Source: Dehalococcoidia bacterium (lineage in GTDB: Bacteria > Chloroflexota > Dehalococcoidia > Bin125). From it: a stretch of DNA of 5,585 nt. The stretch's first letter is position 1. Every line of letters starts with the position of its first letter. Below are positions 1 through 5,114 of this stretch, in pieces. The translations under genes and the position numbers were made by a program. The stretch spans positions 1 through 5,585 of the forward strand of contig RKRS01000212.1 of assembly GCA_007571275.1 (NCBI GenBank). Reading direction: 5' to 3'. Under the pieces are notes generated by a model. The model made no database searches. It had not been told where the DNA came from and saw only the letters and a program-made list of their open reading frames with translations.

Positions 1-323
1 GCGCCTCGGGTTGGGTTGGCCTCGGCGCGGACGGCTTCTTCGTCGATGATTTCGATTGGCAGCGGCTCTGCCTCGGCGCAGGTTTCCGGCGGCCGCTCGG
101 TCAGCGACAGCGAGGGGTGATCTTCCTTGCCGTCCTCGATGCAGAACAGTCCGGTTTCCCAGCCCTCGGCGCTGGCGACCTCGGACAGGGCCTTTGCCTC
201 AACGACGTTGCGATCGGCCCCTTTGTGGACGGCGAAGCCGACCAACGCAAAGATCCCCGCAGTCAGCAGGGCAAAGACCACGATGATTCCGAAGGACTGC
301 GGTATCCCGGTGCGACTGGGCAT
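1..323 (-). CDS. Single-pass membrane protein of unknown function, C-terminus cut off by window edge
   Basis: An open frame of 107 codons starts at ATG 323-321 and runs off base 1 without a stop, so only the N-terminal part is visible. An in-frame TAG at 332-330, three codons upstream, fixes this as the only possible ATG start. A hydrophobic stretch at about residues 11-32 (GIIVVFALLTAGIFALVGF) is a signal anchor or transmembrane helix. It is followed by a hydrophilic, acidic, presumably extracytoplasmic part with two cysteines (C61, C82) and a proline-rich segment. Third codon positions are mostly G or C, as in the neighbouring real genes, which supports coding. I do not recognise the family. 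It lies 169 bases downstream of the crotonase gene on the same strand. No strong ribosome binding site is visible, only a weak GAG close to the ATG. Confidence 0.6.
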   Translation of the reverse strand, partial: MPSRTGIPQSFGIIVVFALLTAGIFALVGFAVHKGADRNVVEAKALSEVASAEGWETGLFCIEDGKEDHPSLSLTERPPETCAEAEPLPIEIIDEEAVRAEANPTRG

Positions 324-492
324 AGATCTCTACTTCATCTCGCTGCAGAACTGCTCCGGATCGCGCCGCCTGCACGGTCGCACGCGACTCCGACGTATCC
401 TACCGCAGCTACTCGCTAGGTGGAATTCGTCCGATGTCGTGCGCACATCTGGTAACACGTCCTCGATCCATCTGATCGGATAGTGGTGAGGA

Positions 493-1380
493 TTAGCTCT
501 TGGGCGCGGCGGGCCGGGACTTGGCTGCGCCGTAATCCTGGAACGGACCGTCGCGCCAGTCGAGCGCCGCCTTGAGTCCCTTTTCCTGTGCGATCCGACC
601 GAACTCCCCGGCCGACTTGCGGAAAGTCGAGAGCGCCTGGATGTCGGCGCCCACCTGCAGCGCGGTGCGGAAGCCCATGACTTCATAGGCGCGGTTCAGG
701 CCGCGCTTCGACATCATCACCATGTCCGGGGCGATGTTGGCGATCCGTTCGCCCATGCGCTCAGTTTCCTCAGCCAGTCGATCGACCGGGAATGCTCGGT
801 TGGCCCAACCCAGCTCAACCGCTTCCAGGCCAGTCACGGAATCGCCCGTGTAGCAAAGCTCGCGCGCCTTGCGCATGCCCATGTGCCAGGGGTGATAGAG
901 GATGTCAACGGTAGTCATCGCGCGAACTGGCGGGTAACCGATGATCGCATCTTCGGCGACATACATCAGGTCGCACATCGAGGCGAGCTCCGATCCGCCG
1001 GCGAGCGCATAGCCATGCACCTGGGCGATGACCGGCTTGGCCAGCTCCCAAATCTGCCAGTAGCCAGAGAGCAAATGCTGCGGCCACTGTCCCTGTCCGG
1101 GATGAATCGGGCCGACCGAGGGCAGGCCGGAGCGGTAGTCGAGATAGTCGGACTCGGAGAGGTTCGGTACCGGCGTGATGTCGTAGCCAGCTGAGAAGGT
1201 GCGTCCGGCGCCGCGAATGATCACGACGTGCACGCCGTCATCCGCTTCCGCCACCTTGAGCGCGTCGAACAGTTCTGCCCGCAGACGGTGGCTCAGCGCA
1301 TTCATCTTCTCAGGGCGGTTGAGCGTGACGATTGCCAGCCGACCCTTGGTTTCGTAGAGGATGTCCTCGTACTCACGCAT
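493..1380 (-). CDS. Enoyl-CoA hydratase/isomerase (crotonase) family protein
   Basis: This is a cytosolic acyl-CoA enzyme of the crotonase superfamily, about 295 residues, slightly longer than the usual 255-270. The N-terminal part has the family pattern V-T-L-N-R-P-E-K-M-N-A-L (about 18-29). The oxyanion-hole segments are FSAGYDI (62-68) and HGYALAGGSELASMCD (122-137). The second segment carries Glu131 at the position of the first catalytic glutamate of rat hydratase (Glu144). The position of the second catalytic glutamate (Glu164, motif G-Q-P-E) reads G-Y-P-P here, so it is Pro151. That argues against an ordinary 2-enoyl-CoA hydratase. Isomerase, hydrolase or other crotonase chemistry is possible, and the substrate is unknown. 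An extra segment at about 70-107, rich in Gly, Pro and Trp, accounts for the added length. Two ATGs lie in tandem (1383 and 1380). The Shine-Dalgarno spacing favours the second; using the first adds one Met. Confidence 0.9.
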   Translation of the reverse strand: MREYEDILYETKGRLAIVTLNRPEKMNALSHRLRAELFDALKVAEADDGVHVVIIRGAGRTFSAGYDITPVPNLSESDYLDYRSGLPSVGPIHPGQGQWPQHLLSGYWQIWELAKPVIAQVHGYALAGGSELASMCDLMYVAEDAIIGYPPVRAMTTVDILYHPWHMGMRKARELCYTGDSVTGLEAVELGWANRAFPVDRLAEETERMGERIANIAPDMVMMSKRGLNRAYEVMGFRTALQVGADIQALSTFRKSAGEFGRIAQEKGLKAALDWRDGPFQDYGAAKSRPAAPKS

Positions 1381-1387
1381 CATGAAA

Positions 1388-1393
1388 CTCCTC
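1388..1393 (-). promoter_or_regulatory. Ribosome binding site of the crotonase gene
   Basis: The minus strand reads GAGGAG here. It lies 4 bases before the ATG at 1383 and 7 bases before the ATG at 1380, so it supports the second ATG. It is the clearest Shine-Dalgarno in the window. Together with the 84-base gap to the preceding gene, it shows that the crotonase gene has its own translation start rather than being coupled. I could not pick out a convincing promoter in the gap 1384-1467. Confidence 0.65.
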
Positions 1394-1467
1394 AGTGATG
1401 GGCACTGTTGTGCATAGGTTGGTTACGTATGTCCTGTGCAGAGTATCCGACCGCCGCGGGGCGAAGT

Positions 1468-2433
1468 CTATTCAGCCAATTCCACTGCGTGGATGGCAGA
1501 CAAAATCTCGGTGAGCGGCGCCGCTCCGCGAATCACGCCCCGGTACACGCCATCTGCATCCAACACGAACAGCTCTGGGAGTCCGTCGACACGATAGTGG
1601 CGCGCGACTGAACCCTCGACGTCGGCGAGATGCAGATGCCCCGCCTCGTGTTTCTGGACAAAGGCCTCGCCTGCGCCCTCGGTTACTTCGTACACGTTGA
1701 TGCCGATGACCAACAGATCGGCCTCGGACTGCGCCAGATCGCTGAGCGTCGACAACGTTTGGCTCACGAAGGGCGCCCACGACGCCCAGAACACGATCAA
1801 CGTGAGTCCTTCGTTATCCGATCTGACAGACGAGAGAGAAACCAGCGCATCATCTGCATCGCCCAGCTCGGGCAGCCTGAATTCAGGCGCCGCTTTACCG
1901 ACTTCCAACCGCCAGGCCCCAGCTGCGATCCCGGCGGCGGAGCCCCACAGTTCAGGGTGCGGGGCGACCGGCAGCTGCAGCGAGATCGCGCTCGTTTGCC
2001 GCCAGCGATCGGCTGGGATGGTATCCCAGTCCGCGCTCCAGGAGCGTCCGCGGATGCCACGCGCCTGCCCTTCGATCGAGACTCCCAGCGAGAAGTCAAG
2101 CTGGTTGCCGACGCGTCGCGCTCTGACCCAGAGCGCGACTTCGGGCGCGATGTGGAGCGAACCTGAACGTAGCCAGCGATTCTCGGGCGTCTGGGCAAAG
2201 GTGAGTCGCCGATGTTGCGGGCACTGCCGCGTCTCGCCAACAGCAGCGTCACGCAGGTCAATGCAGAGTTCGATCGTGCCGTCGGCGGTTTTCCAGGTCG
2301 CAATTCTGGCGGTGAGCGAAGCGCTCTGAGCGCCGAGCGGGGCAGGAGTCAGGAGGAAGCCGAGCGCTCCGAGCAGACTGAACAGGCCAACTAGTGCTGC
2401 GAACCGCACGCTCGGGATGGCAGCTGCGCGCAT
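1468..2433 (-). CDS. Exported TlpA/thioredoxin-fold protein without the CxxC active site
   Basis: Length is 321 residues from the ATG at 2433. An in-frame GTG at 2445 would add four. Residues 1-35 form a Sec signal peptide: basic start, hydrophobic core of about 15 residues, likely cleavage after L-G-A before Q36. If cleaved there, the protein is exported. Residues about 40-150 form a beta-rich region made of two degenerate units of roughly 50 residues, each running from R-x-R/T to R-W. The C-terminal domain (about 178-318) has the TlpA/AhpC-TSA outline: G-K-A-A-P-E-F-R-L-P, then L-I-V-F-W-A-S-W, then a cis-proline loop V-D-G-L-P-E-L-F-V-L-D with Pro286. The active site that should read W-C-x-x-C reads W-A-P-F-V (219-223), so both catalytic cysteines are missing (Ala220, Val223). 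The only cysteines, C57 and C71, are in the N-terminal region. It should not act as a dithiol oxidoreductase; binding or scaffolding is an inference. The start shares one base with the stop of the upstream membrane gene. Confidence 0.85.
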   Translation of the reverse strand: MRAAAIPSVRFAALVGLFSLLGALGFLLTPAPLGAQSASLTARIATWKTADGTIELCIDLRDAAVGETRQCPQHRRLTFAQTPENRWLRSGSLHIAPEVALWVRARRVGNQLDFSLGVSIEGQARGIRGRSWSADWDTIPADRWRQTSAISLQLPVAPHPELWGSAAGIAAGAWRLEVGKAAPEFRLPELGDADDALVSLSSVRSDNEGLTLIVFWASWAPFVSQTLSTLSDLAQSEADLLVIGINVYEVTEGAGEAFVQKHEAGHLHLADVEGSVARHYRVDGLPELFVLDADGVYRGVIRGAAPLTEILSAIHAVELAE

Positions 2434-2966
2434 CAGGCGGGCCACATGGAGAAGTTGTGGTTGCCCAGAAAGGCGCCAGCGCCGGCCACGAGCAGTGTCA
2501 TCAGCAATCCCGAGATCGACAGGACAATCGTGAGGCGGCGAACCCGTTTCAGCTCTGGGGTGTCTTCATCGGCGGCGGCTGACTCACGAGCCAACTCTAG
2601 CTGACGCGGTCCGAAGACGAACTGATGCAGGCCAATCAGCGCGATCATCACGGCCCAGAGCGCCATCTTGATCACAAAGATGTAGCCCCAGCGCGCGTCG
2701 TAAATATCGGGGCCGAAGTTTTCCGCCTGATCGAGTCGTGGGTCGACCATCGCGCCGCCGGTGATCACGATCACGACCATCGCTGCGATTCCCACTCGTC
2801 CGAAGCGTTTGGTGAAGCCTTCGAGGGCGTTCAGCCAGAGCGTACGATCGCCGACGGCGCGCAAGGCCGGTATGACACACGCGGCGGTGACGATCTGTCC
2901 ACCCAGCCAGATGGCCACGCCGATCACGTGCAACATGACGAGGATGGATATCACCGTTTCCGACAT
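2433..2966 (-). CDS. CopD/HemJ-like four-helix integral membrane protein
   Basis: A 177-residue membrane protein with four predicted helices at about 4-30, 57-75, 95-118 and 145-167. Helix 1 carries L-H-V-I-G-V-A-I-W-L-G-G (12-23), the pattern typical of the CopD superfamily, which includes the CopD copper-resistance domain and the HemJ protoporphyrinogen oxidase family. His13 in helix 1, Lys100 and His114 in helix 3 are candidate haem- or metal-binding or catalytic residues. The length fits a single compact CopD-type domain. Whether it handles copper, haem or something else cannot be decided from the sequence. I lean to a generic CopD-like protein, since the HemJ signature is not obvious. 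An in-frame TGA at 2984-2982 makes ATG 2966 the only ATG start; the Shine-Dalgarno is weak (AGAG seven bases upstream). The gene lies 41 bases after purA, and its TGA overlaps the ATG of the thioredoxin-like gene by one base (TGATG), which implies coupled translation. Confidence 0.8.
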   Translation of the reverse strand: MSETVISILVMLHVIGVAIWLGGQIVTAACVIPALRAVGDRTLWLNALEGFTKRFGRVGIAAMVVIVITGGAMVDPRLDQAENFGPDIYDARWGYIFVIKMALWAVMIALIGLHQFVFGPRQLELARESAAADEDTPELKRVRRLTIVLSISGLLMTLLVAGAGAFLGNHNFSMWPA

Positions 2967-2988
2967 CGCTGCGCTCTGACCTCATGCG

Positions 2989-3005
2989 CCCGGGGTTCAG
3001 CCGGG
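2989..3005 (-). other. GC-rich stem-loop between purA and the CopD-like gene
   Basis: CCCGG (2989-2993) and CCGGG (3001-3005) form a five-pair GC stem with a seven-base loop, starting three bases after the purA stop codon in the direction of transcription. No run of T follows on the minus strand, so it is not a classical intrinsic terminator. It could be a weak pause or an RNA processing or stability element inside the transcript, or chance in GC-rich DNA. Confidence 0.25.
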
Positions 3006-3007
3006 TG

Positions 3008-4297
3008 TTACAGGATTGGATCAACGATAATCGCCTGATCTCGTTCAGGGCCAACGCTGACCAGTGCGGCGGGCGCGCCGATCAGCTCCTCGATCCGCCG
3101 CACGTAGCGCTGCGCGTTTCCGGGTAGATCATCGAAGCGTCGGCAGTGGCTGGTGTCCGCTTCCCAACCGGGTAGCTCTTCGTAAATCGGCTCAGCCGCC
3201 TCAAGCGCGAGGCGCGAGCTGGGAAATGCGTCGACCCGTTGTCCGTTGATGTTGTAGGCCACGCAGACCTTGAGCATTTCGAACTTGTCGAGCACGTCCA
3301 GACGGGTCAGGGAAATGCTGTGGCAGCCGTTCAGGCGAATCGTGTAGCGTCCGGCGACTGAGTCGAACCAGCCGCAGCGACGCGGGCGACCGGTCGTGGT
3401 GCCGTACTCCTGTCCGGCGTCACGCAGGCGATCACCTTCCCGGCCATGTAGCTCGGTGGGCATCGGTCCGTTGCCGACGCGCGTCTGGTAGGCCTTGTAG
3501 ACGCCGATCACGCGGTCGATGTCGCGCGGCGCGATGCCTGCGCCGACGGCGGCTCCGCCGGCCATCGAGGTCGGCGCCGAGGATGTGACGTAGTCATAGG
3601 TGCCGGCGTCGAGGTCGAGCAGCGAGCCCTGCGCGCCTTCCAGCAGGATGCGCTCGCCGCGCCGTAACGCCTCGTGGCAGATCAGCGAGGTGTCGGTGAC
3701 GTACGGCGCGAGCCGCGCCCAGTACTCGCGGTAGGTCTGGTAGACACTGTCGAAGTCGAGTGGTTCTACTCCGTACAGCCGGGTGAGCATCTCGTTCTTG
3801 TAGTCCAGCACGAGCCGCAAGCGAGCCATGAATCCTTCGGCGTCGGCCAACTCGGACATGCGGATGCCCCAACGCGCGACCTTGTCCGAGAATGCTGGCC
3901 CCACTCCCTTGCCAGTTGTCCCGACGGCCGCCTTGCCGCGGAATGTCTCTTCCTGCCGGTCGATGATCGGATGCCAGGGCATGACCAGGTGGGCGCGGTC
4001 AGACACCTTGAGTCGGTCGGTGCTGACGCCGCGCGTTTCGAGCATGGTGATCTCGTCGATCAACGCTTGCGGATCGATCACCAGTCCGTTGCCGATGATG
4101 GCGGTCTTGTCGGGATAGAAGATGCCTGCCGGGACGAGGTGTAGGGCGAATTTGCCTTTGGCGTTGACGATGGTGTGTCCGGCGTTGTTGCCGGCTGAAT
4201 AGCGCACCACGATCGACGCCTGGCGGGCCAGGAGGTCGACGACCCGACCTTTTCCTTCATCACCCCACTGCCCACCAATCGCCACGACTGCCGGCAT
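3008..4297 (-). CDS. purA: Adenylosuccinate synthetase
   Basis: PurA catalyses IMP + aspartate + GTP to adenylosuccinate + GDP + Pi, the first committed step from IMP to AMP, in the cytosol, usually as a homodimer. The protein is 429 residues, within the normal 427-432. The P-loop G-G-Q-W-G-D-E-G-K-G spans 8-17 with catalytic Asp13. N-N-A-G-H-T holds catalytic His41. G-T-T-G-K-G-V-G-P (126-134) is the IMP-binding loop, E-G-A-Q-G-S-L-L-D is at 220-228, the aspartate-binding loop G-T-T-T-G-R-P-R-R is at 299-307, and the base-recognising T-R-L-D is at 331-334. Every main motif is intact, so the gene looks functional. A TTG 15 bases upstream (4312) is in frame. ATG 4297 is chosen because TTGGAG precedes it by 9 bases and because it puts Asp13 and His41 at their standard positions. 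It probably leads the transcript that includes the two membrane-related genes downstream. Confidence 0.97.
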   Translation of the reverse strand: MPAVVAIGGQWGDEGKGRVVDLLARQASIVVRYSAGNNAGHTIVNAKGKFALHLVPAGIFYPDKTAIIGNGLVIDPQALIDEITMLETRGVSTDRLKVSDRAHLVMPWHPIIDRQEETFRGKAAVGTTGKGVGPAFSDKVARWGIRMSELADAEGFMARLRLVLDYKNEMLTRLYGVEPLDFDSVYQTYREYWARLAPYVTDTSLICHEALRRGERILLEGAQGSLLDLDAGTYDYVTSSAPTSMAGGAAVGAGIAPRDIDRVIGVYKAYQTRVGNGPMPTELHGREGDRLRDAGQEYGTTTGRPRRCGWFDSVAGRYTIRLNGCHSISLTRLDVLDKFEMLKVCVAYNINGQRVDAFPSSRLALEAAEPIYEELPGWEADTSHCRRFDDLPGNAQRYVRRIEELIGAPAALVSVGPERDQAIIVDPIL

Positions 4298-4306
4298 CTT
4301 TGCGCA

Positions 4307-4312
4307 CTCCAA
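4307..4312 (-). promoter_or_regulatory. Ribosome binding site that decides the purA start
   Basis: The minus strand reads TTGGAG, followed by nine bases and then the ATG at 4297. The TTG that could serve as a longer start is itself the first half of this site. That makes the ATG the better start. Confidence 0.6.
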
Positions 4313-4388
4313 CTCGGGCGCTCATCCAGCAGCGGCGAGCGCATCAGCATGTCGACCGTGATGAGTAGAACACCGCGATCCGCAGGCA

Positions 4389-4394
4389 AGCGTA
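4389..4394 (-). promoter_or_regulatory. Possible -10 element for the purA transcript
   Basis: The minus strand reads TACGCT in the context GTGCTACGCT, which matches TANNNT -10 boxes of GC-rich bacteria. It would give a 5' leader of about 85 bases before purA. No recognisable -35 lies 16-19 bases upstream, so this is a weak call. Confidence 0.2.
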
Positions 4395-4427
4395 GCACGG
4401 GCGCGACTCCGCAGATCCTCGATTACG

Positions 4428-4510
4428 TCATTCGTCACTCGCGGATGATTCTTGCTTTCGCAGGAATGACGGAAATTTCCCAAGAACGATGGAGAGATAG
4501 GCACGAATGA
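4428..4510. repeat. Cluster of short inverted repeats in the purA/DUF402 divergent gap
   Basis: The 264-base gap between the divergent genes contains nested inverted repeats. The ends are TCATTCGT (4428-4435) and its exact complement ACGAATGA (4503-4510). Inside lies a hairpin, ATTCTTGC (4448-4455), loop TTTC, GCAGGAAT (4460-4467), which pairs fully in plus-strand RNA with one G-U. Next to it is a perfect ten-base palindrome, GGAAATTTCC (4471-4480). The hairpin resembles the small dispersed C-A-T-T-C-C-x-G-C-G-A-A-A-G-C repeats known from many bacterial genomes (dRS3-like). The segment 4470-4500 is also poorer in GC than its flanks. It may be a REP/MITE-type element. Only one copy is visible here, so its dispersed nature is inference. 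Confidence 0.5.
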
Positions 4511-4549
4511 TGGTGAGAGGCGCTTGCCGATCCATTGTGTCGCTCGCGG

Positions 4550-4555
4550 TACTCT
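4550..4555 (+). promoter_or_regulatory. Possible -10 element placing transcription start at the DUF402 ATG
   Basis: TACTCT matches TANNNT and ends six bases before the A of the ATG at 4562, the spacing expected if transcription begins on the start codon itself (leaderless mRNA). No Shine-Dalgarno precedes that ATG, which fits. A -35-like TTGCCG (4524-4529) lies 20 bases upstream, too far for a good sigma-70 site. Tentative. Confidence 0.3.
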
Positions 4556-4561
4556 GCTGAC

Positions 4562-5113
4562 ATGCTCGAGCCTGCAGTGTTGTCCAGTCTGCCGCCCGCT
4601 CCGACCGCGCAGCTGATCGAGCGCAAAGTTAGGCTTGATGGTCGCATCCTTGAGTTCCCACTCGAACGTTGGCTCTGCACGCCGGAAGTGATCGTCGGAC
4701 GCTGGGTGGCGGACAAGGATCCGCGCGCGACCAGCCGCTATCCCCGAGCCAGTGGATATACCAGCTGGGGCGTCTGGTGGCCCAATCGCCCTTATAGCGC
4801 TTACCGGTTGCACAAGCCCAACGGCGAACTGCGCGTCTATCGACTCGACACGGTTGACCGCGTCGACTTCGACGGCCAGACCGTGGAGTTCCATGACCTG
4901 TTGCTGGATGCGCTAATCCGACCTGATGGCGAAGTCACGATTGAGGATGAGGACGAGGTGGAGCAAGCCATCCGCGATCGACAGCTCAGCCTCGAGCAGC
5001 GCTGGCGGATCGACTGGACTCGGAGTCTGTATCAGTCCAGGGCCGATTTACTGATTCAGCGGATCGATGGCGCGGTTGCGCAGGCCATCGAGACTGTCAG
5101 AAACGGCGGCTGA
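4562..5113 (+). CDS. DUF402 domain protein, putative phosphohydrolase-like
   Basis: Length is 183 residues from ATG 4562. An in-frame TTG at 4535 would add nine residues but has no better ribosome binding site. The central part matches the DUF402 fold as I know it: W-G-V-W-W-P-N-R-P-Y (69-78), Y-R-L-H-K-P-N-G-E-L (81-90), then the acidic core D-L-L-L-D-A-L-I-R-P-D-G (112-123) followed by I-E-D-E-D-E-V (127-133). Characterised relatives (FomD, Ntdp) are metal-dependent hydrolases of nucleotide phosphate or phosphonate esters. Here Asp112, Asp116, Asp122 and the E-D-E-D-E run are the likely metal ligands. The C-terminal third (about 134-180) is helical and charged. Its substrate is unknown. It is divergent from purA, and its TGA ends one base before the methyltransferase ATG, so the two are very likely co-transcribed and coupled. 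Confidence 0.8.
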   Translation: MLEPAVLSSLPPAPTAQLIERKVRLDGRILEFPLERWLCTPEVIVGRWVADKDPRATSRYPRASGYTSWGVWWPNRPYSAYRLHKPNGELRVYRLDTVDRVDFDGQTVEFHDLLLDALIRPDGEVTIEDEDEVEQAIRDRQLSLEQRWRIDWTRSLYQSRADLLIQRIDGAVAQAIETVRNGG

Positions 5114-5114
5114 G

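Noticed and set aside
433..449. Hairpin GATGT-loop-ACATC as a terminator of the crotonase gene
   Set aside because: The stem has only five pairs and no T-run follows in the direction of transcription. Not enough to call a terminator.
56..483. Overlapping plus-strand frames at the left end
   Set aside because: The translations are Arg/Pro/Ser-rich with no structure. The minus strand carries a frame with a membrane helix and GC-rich third positions.
330..686. Minus-strand frame overlapping the 3' end of the crotonase gene
   Set aside because: It overlaps the C-terminal coding part of the crotonase in another frame, is Arg/Ser-rich and lacks a start signal.
1399..1410. GCAC-TGTT-GTGC inverted repeat upstream of the crotonase gene as an operator
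   Set aside because: Four-base arms are expected by chance in a window of this size, and nothing else marks it as a regulator site.
1630..2329. Two long overlapping plus-strand frames opposite the thioredoxin-like gene
   Set aside because: They have no recognisable domain and no ribosome binding site. The minus strand here has a signal peptide and a thioredoxin-like domain in one unbroken frame.
2431..2445. GTG at 2445 as the start of the thioredoxin-like gene
   Set aside because: It is possible but has no Shine-Dalgarno and gives a 13-base overlap. The ATG at 2433 gives a one-base TGATG overlap and a normal signal peptide. I keep the GTG only as an alternative.
3674..4144. Plus-strand frame opposite purA
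   Set aside because: purA on the minus strand is certain from all its motifs. The antisense frame is a by-product of GC-rich codon bias.
3008..4312. purA as PurZ (phage 2-aminoadenine pathway), suspected because a DNA methyltransferase is nearby
   Set aside because: PurZ proteins replace the catalytic aspartate of the P-loop. Here Asp13 and His41 are both present and the length is that of a bacterial PurA, so this is the ordinary enzyme.
4322..4894. Long minus-strand frame opposite the DUF402 gene
   Set aside because: It lies antisense to a gene with clear family motifs, has low-complexity Arg/Ala-rich parts and no ribosome binding site, and it crosses the repeat cluster. It is a shadow of the plus-strand gene.
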